Assembly: GCA_051649365.1 (NCBI GenBank)
Contig: JBOFGY010000279.1
Span: forward strand, 1-24,635
DNA length: 24,635 nt
Source: CAVTAE01 sp051649365
Lineage (GTDB): Bacteria; Deinococcota; Deinococci; Deinococcales; Trueperaceae
Direction: 5' to 3'
The notes under the pieces were generated by a model. The model searched no databases. It was not told the DNA's origin and worked only from the letters and a program-made list of their open reading frames with translations. Position 1 is the stretch's first letter. Each line of letters opens with the position of its first letter. The translations under genes were made by a program, and so were the position numbers. Below are positions 1 through 6,741 of the stretch, one piece after another.

Positions 1-200
1 GGGGGATAGGATTTACGGGACGAGATAGTAGAGTTTGTAGAATAAAAAATGAGCGTAAGATTTCCAAAAAATTTAAAATATGAAAAATTTATTAAGGTAA
101 AATGTAATTGTAATGCACATTATAATCTCAGGGGGGGGGTATACGATTTGTAGCGTAAGGTTTAAAAGGTCGTCATGCATTTTGTAGCCTACCCAACTTT
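1..200. other. AT-rich, gene-less leader with G runs
   Basis: No coding frame here is convincing: all three forward frames carry several stops. The stretch holds a run of nine G at 131-139 and five G at the very start. The heptamer TTTGTAG occurs at 34-40, 147-153, 181-187 and, just beyond, 235-241, and a related string GCGTAAG occurs near 53 and 153. This is where the missing upstream part of the YcaO gene should lie, so it is either decayed DNA or a sequence of poor quality. Confidence 0.4.
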
Positions 201-431
201 TTGAATTTTTCGATAGGGCGAACTAAATTCCTATTTTGTAGGGGAGGCAACTCGGATTTAGGGTTGTTTGTGACTCGTGCAATTATTCCACAGTTGCAAC
301 GTCTCAATAGTGGACATGCTCATCGCTATTTGGGTGGTAGTAGAATCTATGAACTTCCGTACAAGCTAGGGTTGCACCAAAAAATTCTCTCTTTTGAGGA
401 TGTGAATCCATCTCCTCATCCGTTTCCTTAG
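201..431 (+). pseudogene. C-terminal remnant of a YcaO-domain (SagD-like) cyclodehydratase
   Basis: YcaO enzymes use ATP to cyclise Cys/Ser/Thr residues of a precursor peptide to azolines. Only the last ~58 residues of such a protein are readable. From about residue 18 the frame matches the YcaO tail: a VTRAIIPQLQ segment, then GHAHRYLGGSRIYELP, then a proline-rich end (NPSPHPFP) of the type that forms the conserved C-terminus of the family. The first 17 codons do not look like YcaO and the upstream frames are closed, so the ATP-binding core is absent. It lies 9 bases before the SagB gene, in TOMM order. The sequence shows a fragment; whether this is true gene decay or an assembly fault in the poor-looking leader cannot be decided here. 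Confidence 0.72.
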
Positions 432-440
432 GAGATTACT

Positions 441-1283
441 GTGAAAGAAGAATTTATTAGAACAGTGCAAGATAGAGAATATATTTTTAATGGCTTAGTT
501 GATGAAGTAGACCCAGGTGAGCTTTTCATTGAATCCTCAAAAGTTCACCCTGGATTAACGATACTTGGAGAAGTACATGGGGAAGTCTCAGACCCGTTAT
601 CACCTATTCATTATTCTCTATCACGCTCGGCTAAACAATATGATGCTTGTCCGTGTATTTCATTGCCGTCAGCAAAGATTCCAAGTTTATCCTTTGCAGA
701 TGTACTTCTGACACGTCGCACCAAACAAAAAGCTATGGTGTCTGAATCATTACATCTTGAAGAATTAGCAACATTGCTTTTTGCTGGTTATGGCATAACC
801 CACGCAGGTAAACAGGAAGTTGGTCAGCTTTTCCGAGCATCACCTTCGGGTGGCGGATTATACCCAAATGATATCTATTTAGCGGTTAAGAATGTTGAGG
901 GTTTAAGTCAAGGTCTTTATCACTATCATCCATTTAAGCATAGACTGGAAATTCTTGACGTTTGTAATGTTGAGACCTTTTTGGGTGAAATGAGCGTTCA
1001 TAAAAATGTAAGTGACTCTTGCTCAGTCATGTTATTCTTTGTCAGTTCTTTCTGGCGGTCAAGATTTAAGTATGGTTTGCGTGCTTATCGTTTTGCCTTA
1101 CTTGATGCTGGACACCTAGCTCAAAATATTCTTTTAACTGCAAATGCGTTAGCTCTTGAAGCTGTTCCAGTAGGTGGTTATTACGATCAAGTAATTGACG
1201 ACGCTTTGCATCTTGATGGTGTTACAGAATCATGTATTTATACGCTAGCTGTTGCTCGAAGATGCGATGAGGTGGCTCCGTGA
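441..1283 (+). CDS. sagB: SagB/ThcOx-type FMN-dependent azoline dehydrogenase
   Basis: 280 aa, nitroreductase superfamily. SagB-type enzymes use FMN to oxidise thiazoline/oxazoline rings, made by a YcaO cyclodehydratase, to thiazoles/oxazoles in RiPP natural products. Visible family landmarks are the block of a shared arginine-rich start (LTRRTKQKAM), LEELATLLFAGYGIT, the FMN-site segment FRASPSGGGLYPNDIYL, the GLYHYHPFKHRLE stretch, and a C-terminal ALDAGHLAQN-like segment (LLDAGHLAQNILLTA). GTG start chosen because AGGAG sits 5 bases upstream. The stop overlaps the next gene's GTG (GTGA), so the two are translationally coupled. No precursor peptide gene is visible in the window. Function by family is secure; the substrate is unknown. 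Confidence 0.88.
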   Translation: MKEEFIRTVQDREYIFNGLVDEVDPGELFIESSKVHPGLTILGEVHGEVSDPLSPIHYSLSRSAKQYDACPCISLPSAKIPSLSFADVLLTRRTKQKAMVSESLHLEELATLLFAGYGITHAGKQEVGQLFRASPSGGGLYPNDIYLAVKNVEGLSQGLYHYHPFKHRLEILDVCNVETFLGEMSVHKNVSDSCSVMLFFVSSFWRSRFKYGLRAYRFALLDAGHLAQNILLTANALALEAVPVGGYYDQVIDDALHLDGVTESCIYTLAVARRCDEVAP

Positions 1284-2149
1284 GTACGAAAGCAATAGAA
1301 GTGAATAACCTTTATAAAGCATATAAAAGTGTAAATGTGCTTAATGGTCTCGAGCTTGAAGTGGTCTCGGGTATTTGTTGTTTACTCGGGCGTAATGGTG
1401 CGGGTAAAACAACGCTCATTAATATTTTATCGGGTGTCCGCCGACCTGACAAAGGAAACGTCTCAATTTTTGGCAATAACCCAAAAGTACCTAGAGCTAG
1501 AGAGGTTTTGGGTACAACACCGCAGAACACGGGATTTCCGGGTCAGCTTCGCGTGACAGAACTTCTCGATTTTGTCCGTGCTCATTTTCCAAAAGCATTT
1601 CCATTGCACGATTTAATAAAGAGTTTTGGGCTCGAGGACTACGCTAAACGACAACTTGGCGGGCTTTCTCCTGGCATTCAACGTCAAGTTGCTTTGGCGG
1701 TAGCTTTTGCAGGTCATCCAAAGCTTGTTATTCTTGATGAACCCTCTGTGGGTTTAGACGTTGAGAATCGTCATATTGTCTGGTCTTTTATCGAAAATTA
1801 CGCTTCTGCTGGAAATACAATTGTTTTTTCCACACATGATATGGCAGAAGCTGACCGCTATGCCAGCGAGATTCAATTCTTAGCCGATGGGCATTTAACG
1901 CTTTGGCGAAACTTGACACAAGATTTAGCAGGATTAACTATTTTGGAAGTCTTAGCTGACGACAGTAAGAATATAAAAGTAAGTAATGCTAGACGTGTCA
2001 TAAGTTTTGGCAATACGCTTAAAATTTGTACAGCAACTCCAGAAAAAGCATTAGCGGAGATAATACATTTTGGATTACCTGCGAATAAAATTAGCACTCG
2101 TGAAATAACACTTGAAGATGTTATTTTGTTTGATTTGGCGAAAGGATGA
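1280..2149 (+). CDS. ABC transporter ATP-binding protein (TOMM exporter)
   Basis: 289 aa cytoplasmic ATPase of an ABC-2 type exporter. Walker A GRNGAGKTT at residues 37-45, ABC signature LSPGIQR at 129-135 (a variant of LSGGQ, with Pro in place of the first Gly), Walker B LVILDEP at 149-155 with catalytic Glu154, D-loop SVGLD, and H-loop His186 in FSTHD. About 100 residues follow the ATPase core, as in drug/bacteriocin exporters. It overlaps sagB by 4 bases and precedes the permease by 3 bases, so it should form a complex with it and export the modified peptide, or give self-protection. The cargo assignment is inference from context. Confidence 0.9.
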   Translation: MSTKAIEVNNLYKAYKSVNVLNGLELEVVSGICCLLGRNGAGKTTLINILSGVRRPDKGNVSIFGNNPKVPRAREVLGTTPQNTGFPGQLRVTELLDFVRAHFPKAFPLHDLIKSFGLEDYAKRQLGGLSPGIQRQVALAVAFAGHPKLVILDEPSVGLDVENRHIVWSFIENYASAGNTIVFSTHDMAEADRYASEIQFLADGHLTLWRNLTQDLAGLTILEVLADDSKNIKVSNARRVISFGNTLKICTATPEKALAEIIHFGLPANKISTREITLEDVILFDLAKG

Positions 2150-2152
2150 GTT

Positions 2153-2893
2153 ATGATTTGGAAAAAACCTTTAGTGTTCACCCATTTTTACAACGATTTA
2201 CTGCTTTTGCTTAAAACGCCATCCTATTCAATAATGACGATGTTGATACCTCTACTCTTCTTTCTCTTTTTTGGTGTTTTTGCTACGAATTCGCATGAGA
2301 ACTTACACTTTCTGGCAGCATCATTTTCTGTTTTTGCAGCTTTCGGCATAGTCTTTTTTCAATTTGGGACTAGTGTTGCTTCAGATCGTGATTTTCCGTG
2401 GTATAAATTTGTCCGAACGCTACCCGTTCAGCCACAGATTATTTTGATAGCTAGAACTCTTTCTGCCTTAACACTTTCTATCATCGCAGTAAGTATGATT
2501 GTTGGCACGTCTATTCTCATTGAGGGTAGCGTACCTACCCACCTCTTAAAATTTTATGTTGGTGTACTTTTGGGTGCAGTACCAACGGCTCTTATGGGCT
2601 TAGCGCTTGGTTATTGGCTCGTGCCACGCAATGTTCTACCTGCTGCAAATCTTCTTTATTTACTTCTCTCTTTTTTAGGAGGCTTATGGACACCGCCTCA
2701 GCAGTTTCCTGATGCGCTAATGAACATTACGTATTATTTACCTACCTATAATTGGGGATTGCTCGTTTGGAGCGCAGTTGAAGGGCAACCTTGGGTGATG
2801 AGTGCTATTTTCATTTTGGCTGTTTACACAGTTCTTTTTGGAGCTATAGCTATTTTGGGTTACAAGCGAGATGAAGGTACACGTTTTTCTTGA
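2153..2893 (+). CDS. ABC-2 type transporter permease (TOMM exporter)
   Basis: 246 aa, strongly hydrophobic. I see six membrane segments, roughly at residues 27-47, 52-75, 103-123, 132-156, 164-180 and 213-235, with a short polar N-terminus, which is the usual ABC-2 permease topology. ATG start; the preceding gene ends GGATGAG, so a weak GGAT-type ribosome site is inside it. It is the last gene of the SagB-ABC operon, and partner of the ATPase just upstream. No signal peptide. The low CTCGAG density of this operon compared with the rest of the window suggests horizontal origin. Confidence 0.88.
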   Translation: MIWKKPLVFTHFYNDLLLLLKTPSYSIMTMLIPLLFFLFFGVFATNSHENLHFLAASFSVFAAFGIVFFQFGTSVASDRDFPWYKFVRTLPVQPQIILIARTLSALTLSIIAVSMIVGTSILIEGSVPTHLLKFYVGVLLGAVPTALMGLALGYWLVPRNVLPAANLLYLLLSFLGGLWTPPQQFPDALMNITYYLPTYNWGLLVWSAVEGQPWVMSAIFILAVYTVLFGAIAILGYKRDEGTRFS

Positions 2894-2932
2894 ACTGCTG
2901 TCGTTGCCGACGGCTGTAGAGCATCAATAAAA

Positions 2933-2950
2933 ACCGCCCAAATGGGCGGT
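2933..2950 (-). terminator. Rho-independent terminator of citrate synthase
   Basis: Perfect inverted repeat ACCGCCCA / TGGGCGGT. Read on the minus strand the stem is followed by TTTTTATT, so it terminates transcription coming from citrate synthase, whose stop codon lies 29 bases upstream. On the plus strand no T run follows. Confidence 0.85.
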
Positions 2951-2979
2951 GATAAATGTTAGATGCTCGTGCTAGATAC

Positions 2980-4128
2980 TTAGCGTTTCTCGAGCGGCTT
3001 AAAAGTTTTACCCTTAGGTCCTTCGTAAACAATATCAGGACGCATAATTCTGTTGTTGGCATATTGCTCGTAGAGATGCGCCATCCAACCGGCCACCCGC
3101 GCGACGGCAAAAATGGGTGTGAACATATCGGTAGGGAAGCCGAGCATTCTGTAAATACTCGCTGAGAAGAAATCTACGTTGGGTTTTACGGGTTTGCCTT
3201 TTTTGGTCATTTCTCTGTCCATGACCTTTTCCATCTCGAGGCTCATCTGAAACCACTTGTTGCCGCCTTGTTCATCAGAGAGGTGTTGAGCGACTTCTTT
3301 TAAGATGGCCGCGCGTGGGTCGAGCACTTTGTAAACGCGGTGTCCAAAACCCATGACCCGCCCGCCAGGTTTGGCGAGGGTGTCTAGAACGTACTGGTCA
3401 ACTTTATTAACCTCGCCAATGCTCTCGAGAGCTTGCATGGTGGCCATGTTGGCACCACCGTGGGAAGGGCCTTTCAGAGAAGCTGCGGCGGCGGTAATCG
3501 AGCTAAAGACATCCGCTAAGCTCGAGGCTGTCGAGCGGGCTACAAAAGTGCTGGCATTCACACTGTGTTCTGCGTGAAGAACAAGGGCGGTGTCCATTAC
3601 ATGTACGGCGGCATTGCTGGGTTTTTCACCCGTCAGCATGTAAAGAAAGTTCGTGGCAATGTCAAAGTCCGGATTGGGAAAGACCGGCGTTAGGTCATTG
3701 CGGACGCGCTCGAGTGTTGCAACGAGGGTAGGCAGCTTGGCGACGAGGCTATAACCAATGCGCCGAATGTTTTCGGGTGAAAGGTCATCGGGTTTTTCGT
3801 CGTAGGCAGCCAGCATTGAAATCGCGGTGCGAAGCGCGTGCATCGGATGCAGTGTTTTTGAAAAGTGGTGGAGTAAATCCAGAATTTCGTTGGGCAGAGC
3901 GTAATTTGCTTTGAGCTGTCCTCTAAACCCCTCTAACTGTGCTTTGGTGGGCAGGTCAGTATTCCAGAGAAGGTAAGTCACCTCTTCAAAACTAACTTTG
4001 CTAGCGAGTTCTTCAATAGGGTAGCCTCGGTAGACAAGCTCGCCCTTGTCACCATCAATAAAGCAAATCTGCGTGGTGTCAATGAGTACATCCTCGAGCC
4101 CACGGTAAATAGTTGGTGTTTCTGTCAT
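2980..4128 (-). CDS. gltA: Citrate synthase
   Basis: 382 aa. Condenses acetyl-CoA and oxaloacetate to citrate at the entry of the TCA cycle. Catalytic residues are visible: His223 in GPSHGGAN, His263 in MGFGHRVYK and Asp319 in VDFFSASIY. The length of ~380 aa fits the shorter citrate synthase type without the long N-terminal extension of the proteobacterial enzyme. The ATG is preceded by a strong Shine-Dalgarno, AACGGAGG, 4 bases upstream. It is monocistronic: a terminator follows it, and the divergent small gene lies behind. The leader contains four copies of a 10-mer direct repeat ending 15 bases before the start, which may couple its expression to a regulator. 2-methylcitrate synthase is a less likely alternative because no prp genes are nearby. 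Confidence 0.93.
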   Translation of the reverse strand: MTETPTIYRGLEDVLIDTTQICFIDGDKGELVYRGYPIEELASKVSFEEVTYLLWNTDLPTKAQLEGFRGQLKANYALPNEILDLLHHFSKTLHPMHALRTAISMLAAYDEKPDDLSPENIRRIGYSLVAKLPTLVATLERVRNDLTPVFPNPDFDIATNFLYMLTGEKPSNAAVHVMDTALVLHAEHSVNASTFVARSTASSLADVFSSITAAAASLKGPSHGGANMATMQALESIGEVNKVDQYVLDTLAKPGGRVMGFGHRVYKVLDPRAAILKEVAQHLSDEQGGNKWFQMSLEMEKVMDREMTKKGKPVKPNVDFFSASIYRMLGFPTDMFTPIFAVARVAGWMAHLYEQYANNRIMRPDIVYEGPKGKTFKPLEKR

Positions 4129-4143
4129 GCGACCTCCGTTTAG

Positions 4144-4191
4144 TCTAAGTCTTGTCTAAGTCTTGTCTAAGTCTTATATGATCTAAGTCTT
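4144..4191 (-). repeat. 11-bp tandem direct repeats in the citrate synthase leader
   Basis: TCTAAGTCTT occurs at 4144-4153, 4155-4164, 4166-4175 and, after a 6-base interruption, 4182-4191. The first three are spaced exactly 11 bp, one helical turn. Read toward gltA the unit is CTTAGACAAGA. The array sits between a TATAAG-like -10 candidate (around 4174-4179 on the minus strand) and the ribosome site, so it is probably transcribed. A regulator bound to one face of the helix is one possibility, replication slippage another. Confidence 0.75.
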
Positions 4192-4365
4192 AGCGACTCC
4201 TGTAAGCCTGTACAGTCTATCAGGTCTTTTGCTACCGTAGGGTGTAGCTCGTGCGTACGTTTGAGCTAGAAGCTTTACGGGTAGGAAGAAGGGCAGAGAA
4301 AGAGGGAAGGGACTTTCTATCGAACTTCTGTGAGAATCCCGACACATTGCCACCCGAACCCCCAA

Positions 4366-4420
4366 GTAAGAATTCAGTCAGAAAATGTTCAGACTGTGGT
4401 CAGATACCATGCGCTATCTT
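4366..4420 (+). promoter_or_regulatory. 11-bp direct-repeat operator and -10 box of the first small paralog
   Basis: TCAGA occurs at 4378-4382, 4389-4393 and 4400-4404, exactly 11 bp apart, with a one-mismatch fourth unit (TAAGA) at 4367-4371. Units begin with G or T. A -10-like TATCTT lies at 4415-4420, 10 bases after the last core, so the -35 position is covered by the repeats. This is the geometry of activators of the OmpR/SARP winged-helix type. The start codon follows 55 bases later. Protein identity is inference; the repeat is directly visible. Confidence 0.6.
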
Positions 4421-4475
4421 GTTTTCATTCAAGGCAGCGTTGTTAAGACTGGTACCTTGAGAAGAGGAGATAAAC

Positions 4476-4712
4476 ATGAAAATGACAACCGACAAAAACA
4501 AAACTGCTACCCGCAGCCTCCGCAACCTCGACGCGCTCAAAAACAAGGAAACCTGGTACCAAGACCTCGAAGATGGCAACCTTTGGCACGGTACGCACGG
4601 CGTAATTCTCAACACTGCTGCCCTCATCGAACGCGAATTTTTCTATAACATTCAGCGTGTTCCTGCTCAAAAACCAGCCCGCCGTCCACGTCTAATAGTT
4701 GCTTACGCCTAG
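4476..4712 (+). CDS. Small protein of unknown function, paralog A
   Basis: 78 aa; I do not recognise the family. A basic, polar N-terminal ~24 residues is followed by a core ETWYQDLEDGNLW and GVILNTAALIERE, then NIQRVP and a basic tail (PARRPRL). The core is about 69% identical (27 of 39 positions) to the product of 5071-5283. No cysteine, no signal peptide and no membrane segment. A strong AGAGGAG ribosome site lies 6 bases before the ATG at 4476; two codons in there is a second Met. Upstream lies an 11-bp repeat operator and downstream a long hairpin, so it is a single-gene unit. Possible roles include a peptide precursor, a regulatory partner or a structural small protein; the sequence does not decide. 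Confidence 0.75.
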   Translation: MKMTTDKNKTATRSLRNLDALKNKETWYQDLEDGNLWHGTHGVILNTAALIEREFFYNIQRVPAQKPARRPRLIVAYA

Positions 4713-4729
4713 TACACTTTAACCCCAAA

Positions 4730-4769
4730 CCAAATGCCCGCTCGACAGTTGGCTCGAGGGGGCATTTGG
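4730..4769 (+). terminator. Long hairpin after paralog A
   Basis: CCAAATGCCC (4730-4739) pairs perfectly with GGGCATTTGG (4760-4769). Inside, CTCGA (4741-4745) pairs with TCGAG (4754-4758), leaving an 8-base loop. It starts 17 bases after the stop codon. No T run follows, so intrinsic termination is likely but not certain; it could instead stabilise the 3' end. Confidence 0.5.
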
Positions 4770-4973
4770 CGTGTGTCACAAACGTTAAAACGCGATTATG
4801 ATACGCAAAAATGTAACATTCTTGTTGGAAAGACGTAGAAAATAAGTGGATTTGATGTAAATATTCGTTTTTCAAACTTTGGTGAGATGCTGCCTCTAAC
4901 TTTAGTTGGTTGTTCTACCTTCTGCAAAAAAGATATGTATATATGCAAGCGGGGCGCGAGGGATAAAAAACGT

Positions 4974-5007
4974 GTTCAGACCTCGTTCAGACTCTGCAAG
5001 ATAAGGT
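4974..5007 (+). promoter_or_regulatory. 11-bp direct-repeat operator and -10 box of the second small paralog
   Basis: GTTCAGAC occurs at 4974-4981 and 4985-4992, exactly 11 bp apart. A -10-like TAAGGT lies at 5002-5007, again 10 bases after the last TCAGA core, as in the operator of the first paralog. The leader to the ATG at 5071 is about 57 bases. The shared core, spacing and distance argue for one regulator acting on both genes. Confidence 0.6.
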
Positions 5008-5070
5008 GACCATAAACGAGCCACACGTTAAAGAAGTAGTGGGGCTCGAAAAAACGAAAAGGAGAATTTC

Positions 5071-5283
5071 ATGAATACGACAATGAATATAGAGCATAAC
5101 AACAAGCCCATCAAAGTAACGGAGATGTGGTATCAAGATATTGAAGACAGCGATTTGTGGTTTGGTGAGCACGGTGTTATTTTGAACACAGCTGCTCTTG
5201 ACGAGCGCGAGGTTTACTTCGAGATTATTCGTGTTCCGCAGCAACCGAATTATGCGCCTCGAGACAATAGTGTTCATGCGTGA
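5071..5283 (+). CDS. Small protein of unknown function, paralog B
   Basis: 70 aa, unrecognised family, paralog of the 78-aa product at 4476-4712. The shared core reads EMWYQDIEDSDLW, GEHGVILNTAALDERE and IIRVPQQP; N- and C-termini diverge. Acidic in the core, no Cys, no signal peptide, no membrane helix. Start chosen for the AAAGGAG ribosome site 8 bases upstream; an internal ATG at codon 5 is possible. It has its own repeat operator and a downstream hairpin. Two copies with preserved core and preserved promoter architecture imply selection on a dosage- or partner-specific role. Nothing in the sequence fixes a biochemical function. Confidence 0.75.
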   Translation: MNTTMNIEHNNKPIKVTEMWYQDIEDSDLWFGEHGVILNTAALDEREVYFEIIRVPQQPNYAPRDNSVHA

Positions 5284-5330
5284 GCTAACCTTCTTGCAGT
5301 GCTTAACAAGACATGCTAGTTGTTTAGTTT

Positions 5331-5423
5331 ATGTGCGGGCTCGAGCGTCAGCACATGACTAGAGCTGTTCAAAATTACAATCCAACCTAACCGAGCGACC
5401 CTGAAGTTGAATGTGGTCGCTCG
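5331..5423 (+). terminator. Two hairpins after paralog B
   Basis: First, ATGTGC (5331-5336) pairs with GCACAT (5351-5356) around a GCTCGAGC palindrome. Second, CGAGCGACC (5392-5400) pairs with GGTCGCTCG (5415-5423) and is followed by AGTCATTTTATGGGTTTT. The second is the better intrinsic terminator for paralog B. Nothing else is visible in 5284-5468. Confidence 0.5.
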
Positions 5424-5468
5424 AGTCATTTTATGGGTTTTACAAAACAAACGATGCGCTCTACTTCC

Positions 5469-5585
5469 TCATATTGGTTGCTGGAAGAAGTGTTCTACTT
5501 CTTCGGGTGCGGAATCTATCCAAAGAGCAAGTCGCATTCGCAGGTATTCAGCTTTATCTTTTAGCTGAATTTTTCGTACGGTCAT
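5469..5585 (-). pseudogene. N-terminal stub of a GNAT (aminoglycoside 6'-N-acetyltransferase-like) protein
   Basis: 38 codons starting MTVRKIQLKDKAEYLRMRLA and ending FFQQPI before a TGA. The start resembles the first strand and helix of AAC(6')-type GNAT acetyltransferases (…LRMRLALW..SAPEEVE…). The acetyl-CoA-binding motif would lie well beyond the stop and is not visible, so only a fragment remains. The ATG overlaps the stop of the upstream nucleotidyltransferase (ATGA), so it was the last gene of that operon. Family match rests on a short segment and is moderate. Confidence 0.55.
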
Positions 5586-6394
5586 AACGCGCCTCGAGCC
5601 TTCAGTAACGCTTCCAGTCTATTAACCAAGTTTTCAACCGCGCTTTTGAGTTTCTCTGGATTGCGCTCGAGCAAAACTTCTCTTACATCTTCTGACATAT
5701 TTTGGGGTTGGTGCTCGAGTTTTTCTGCATACGCGAGCAAACGTTTTTCACCTGGATGTAGTTCTCGGTTGAGGGCAAACAGTACGTCAAAGTAAGATTT
5801 GAGCATATCTTCAATTCTGTGATGAATAGTGATGATGTCGTTTCTAACCGCGGCTTTGTAAACTTCATTTGGATGTGCAACAAGACTCCCTTTAAGAAGT
5901 GGGAAGTTTTTAGCAATGATAGCTTTGGCAAGTTCATCTGAGTAAGGTACGCGCACTCTGTTTTGTAAATTCGTAAACCACACATCACGCTCGAACAAAA
6001 TGACTGATGTTAAAACACTATGCCAGATGCTTGTCGAGTATCCCATTTGCACTTGGTGTTTTTCTAGCAAGTTCTCGAGATGCTCAGCAACCCATTGTCC
6101 ACGATAAATGATTTCCACTTTTCTGCCGTCAGGCTCGAGCCAGTTGTCTTCGGTTTCCCAGAATCTGTTATCGAGTTCGGCGTAGTTTGCTCTTGGTGTG
6201 ATGATGGTGGCTCTGGTTTCTACAGGGATTTCTTTGCTCACGTAAATATATAAATCAACATCTGAGCCTTCGTCTGCTGTGCCTGTAGTGTGGGAGCCAC
6301 CCAGCAAAATCGCTTGTACTTCAGGGGGTTTTGAGAAGTCTCTAACAATGTCCGAAAGAAGCTCAGTAAGCTTTGAGTTCGTATCTGGATTCAT
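5582..6394 (-). CDS. DUF4037-type nucleotidyltransferase
   Basis: 270 aa from the ATG at 6394. An N-terminal polymerase-beta-like nucleotidyltransferase fold is marked by LGGSHTTGTADEGSDVDLY: the GGS motif at residues 32-34 and the metal-binding Asp45 and Asp47 in SDVDLY, with further acidic KVEIIY about 60 residues on. The rest is helical and matches the DUF4037 architecture. Such proteins probably transfer a nucleotide to a small molecule or protein; the substrate is unknown. I prefer this ATG because GAGGAAACG precedes it; a TTG at 6421 would add nine residues without a good ribosome site. It overlaps the zinc-ribbon gene by 32 bases and the GNAT stub by 3. An antibiotic-modifying role next to an acetyltransferase stub is possible but unproven. 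Confidence 0.75.
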   Translation of the reverse strand: MNPDTNSKLTELLSDIVRDFSKPPEVQAILLGGSHTTGTADEGSDVDLYIYVSKEIPVETRATIITPRANYAELDNRFWETEDNWLEPDGRKVEIIYRGQWVAEHLENLLEKHQVQMGYSTSIWHSVLTSVILFERDVWFTNLQNRVRVPYSDELAKAIIAKNFPLLKGSLVAHPNEVYKAAVRNDIITIHHRIEDMLKSYFDVLFALNRELHPGEKRLLAYAEKLEHQPQNMSEDVREVLLERNPEKLKSAVENLVNRLEALLKARGAL

Positions 6395-6737
6395 CGTTTC
6401 CTCGAGGTTGACCACATTCAAAACACTTACTTGCTTTAGGTGTTTTTAGAACTTTGCCGCAGTGCTGGCAAGGTGAACCGTACATGGCAATGCGGTGATG
6501 CCATAAGCCAATTTTTCCTGCAACACTTTCAATTTGGGCGAAGGACTTATAAGTTTGGAAAAACTTTTTGTAGGCTGCCTGGACGACATCGTTGAGGGAT
6601 TGCCAGTTTTTATTCTTCGCTTTATAGGTTTCAATTTCAGTGTCGCCTTGTTTCCAAAGTTGACGTAACGTGGCATATTCAGTTTCTGTGAACATGGGTA
6701 CATCTTTTTTGCATCGCCAGCACCAGAGAACTTGCAT
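6363..6737 (-). CDS. Small zinc-ribbon protein of unknown function
   Basis: 124 aa. Paired cysteines at both ends, CWRC near residue 6 and CQHC about residue 90, followed by CFEC about residue 105, look like a zinc-binding ribbon split around a helical middle (~residues 18-85). No enzyme motif is visible. The ATG lies 5 bases after the stop of the COG2509 oxidoreductase, and an AAAGG ribosome site lies inside the end of that gene, so they are co-transcribed. It overlaps the nucleotidyltransferase start. Function unknown. Confidence 0.7.
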   Translation of the reverse strand: MQVLWCWRCKKDVPMFTETEYATLRQLWKQGDTEIETYKAKNKNWQSLNDVVQAAYKKFFQTYKSFAQIESVAGKIGLWHHRIAMYGSPCQHCGKVLKTPKASKCFECGQPRGNDESRYELKAY

Positions 6738-6741
6738 AACA

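Noticed and set aside
49..153. A 34-codon frame with two close cysteines and a Gly-Gly near its end, upstream of the TOMM genes, as a possible precursor peptide
   Set aside because: No ribosome site, sits in low-quality AT/G-rich DNA, and the residues lack a Cys/Ser/Thr-rich core. Too weak to call.
4144..4191. Short CRISPR-like array
   Set aside because: Units are 10-11 bases without spacers of unique sequence; no cas genes. It is a tandem direct repeat.
4251..4460. A 69-codon plus-strand frame between gltA and the first small paralog
   Set aside because: Runs through the repeat operator and promoter of the paralog, has no family likeness and no ribosome site.
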